Below are positions 63,795-64,000 of a stretch of DNA of 64,000 nt, piece after piece. The translations under genes were made by a program, and so were the position numbers. Position 1 is the stretch's first letter, and every line of letters starts with the position of its first letter. The notes under the pieces were generated by a model. That model had not been told where the DNA came from. It did no database searches and saw nothing but the letters and a program-made list of their open reading frames with translations. Origin of the DNA: Acinetobacter sp. WU_MDCI_Axc73 (lineage in GTDB: Bacteria; Pseudomonadota; Gammaproteobacteria; Pseudomonadales; Moraxellaceae); the NCBI RefSeq assembly GCF_025562455.1, contig NZ_JAHPRO010000003.1:62001-126000 (forward strand), written 5' to 3'.

Positions 63795-64000
63795 TTATTG
63801 ATAGCTAATCATTAAAGATAAAATTCCTGCTGCAATCAGTGGGCCGACTGGAACTCCTCGAAGTACAGCGACACCTGCCACTGTGCCAATCAATAAACCT
63901 GCAACAACATCGGGTTGATTGGTCATGAGTTTAACACCACGACCACCAAGCCATGCGACTAAAAGACCGACTGCAATGGCTAAAATGGATTTGTAACTCA
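63795..64000 (-). CDS. YeaL-family membrane protein (DUF441), C-terminal part
   Basis: The stop codon is at 63795-63797 and the frame runs open to the right edge, so the N-terminus lies outside. The visible part matches E. coli YeaL closely: [11 protein letters not shown], then [20 protein letters not shown] and PLIAAGI. Two to three hydrophobic helices are seen. Function unknown; convergent with the diguanylate cyclase gene. Confidence 0.88.
   Translation of the reverse strand, partial: SYKSILAIAVGLLVAWLGGRGVKLMTNQPDVVAGLLIGTVAGVAVLRGVPVGPLIAAGILSLMISYQ

Overview
The window is a stretch of low-GC (about 40% by eye) gammaproteobacterial chromosome that I assign to Acinetobacter. The strongest markers are an intact CarO outer-membrane channel (6930-7682), a periplasmic glutaminase-asparaginase of the Acinetobacter type (37090-38157), a stand-alone NadM-type NMN adenylyltransferase, and a FimX-like/PilZ/EpmB/EF-P neighbourhood. 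Most of the window is ordinary core genome. I saw no rRNA, tRNA, CRISPR array, intact insertion sequence, prophage or plasmid functions.

Layout. 1-5749: end of a membrane protein, a NIF3-like protein, nitroreductase, enoyl-CoA isomerase-like protein, NadM, a decayed secreted-protein gene, a Bcp peroxiredoxin, a small secreted protein, and queC/queE for queuosine and preQ0 synthesis. 5842-7682: dapD (lysine/DAP pathway) and divergent carO. 7805-13342: a c-di-GMP/type IV pilus type pair (FimX-like and PilZ proteins) followed by epmB, divergent from efp, its probable target. 13519-17887: cstA with its YbdD partner, then a MoxR ATPase and a DUF58 protein. 18195-22509: a four-gene purine-type operon (NMT1-family binding protein, ABC ATPase, permease, 8-oxoguanine-deaminase-like amidohydrolase). 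Its leader has a palindrome, a folded element and a hairpin that buries the ribosome-binding site. 22640-27986: esterase, queH, then a Fur-type iron locus (DUF3649, PepSY membrane protein, DUF3325, divergent DUF4198).

28478-39705: lipase-like lipoprotein, TPR-like lipoprotein, cysE, trmJ, dnaE, ansB, and an AlaA-type aminotransferase with a 78-residue N-terminal extension. 39934-44768: msrB and a glutathione peroxidase (oxidative repair), an AraC regulator, a LysE exporter and a TonB-dependent siderophore receptor. 44842-49942: dapC, glnD, purT. 50079-54879: tautomerase-like protein, small exported proteins, Mn-type superoxide dismutase under a strong Fur box with a possible 28-codon membrane ORF downstream, ychF, a MetI-like permease remnant and a glutathione S-transferase. 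55252-64000: succinate-semialdehyde dehydrogenase, DASS transporter, voltage-gated-type K+ channel, MFS transporter, BamE/SmpA-like lipoprotein, metR with two MetR boxes, a GAF-GGDEF diguanylate cyclase, and the end of a YeaL/DUF441 protein.

Themes linking the genes: iron and oxidative stress (four Fur-type sites by eye, SodA, Bcp, Gpx, MsrB, siderophore receptor); translation quality (EF-P with EpmB, queuosine genes, TrmJ, YchF); cell-wall/lysine precursors (DapD and DapC catalyse successive steps); nitrogen control (GlnD, asparaginase); and c-di-GMP signalling. The most interesting signals are the purine-operon leader, the FimX/PilZ pair next to EF-P modification, the extended AlaA, the small ORF after sodA, and two gene relics.
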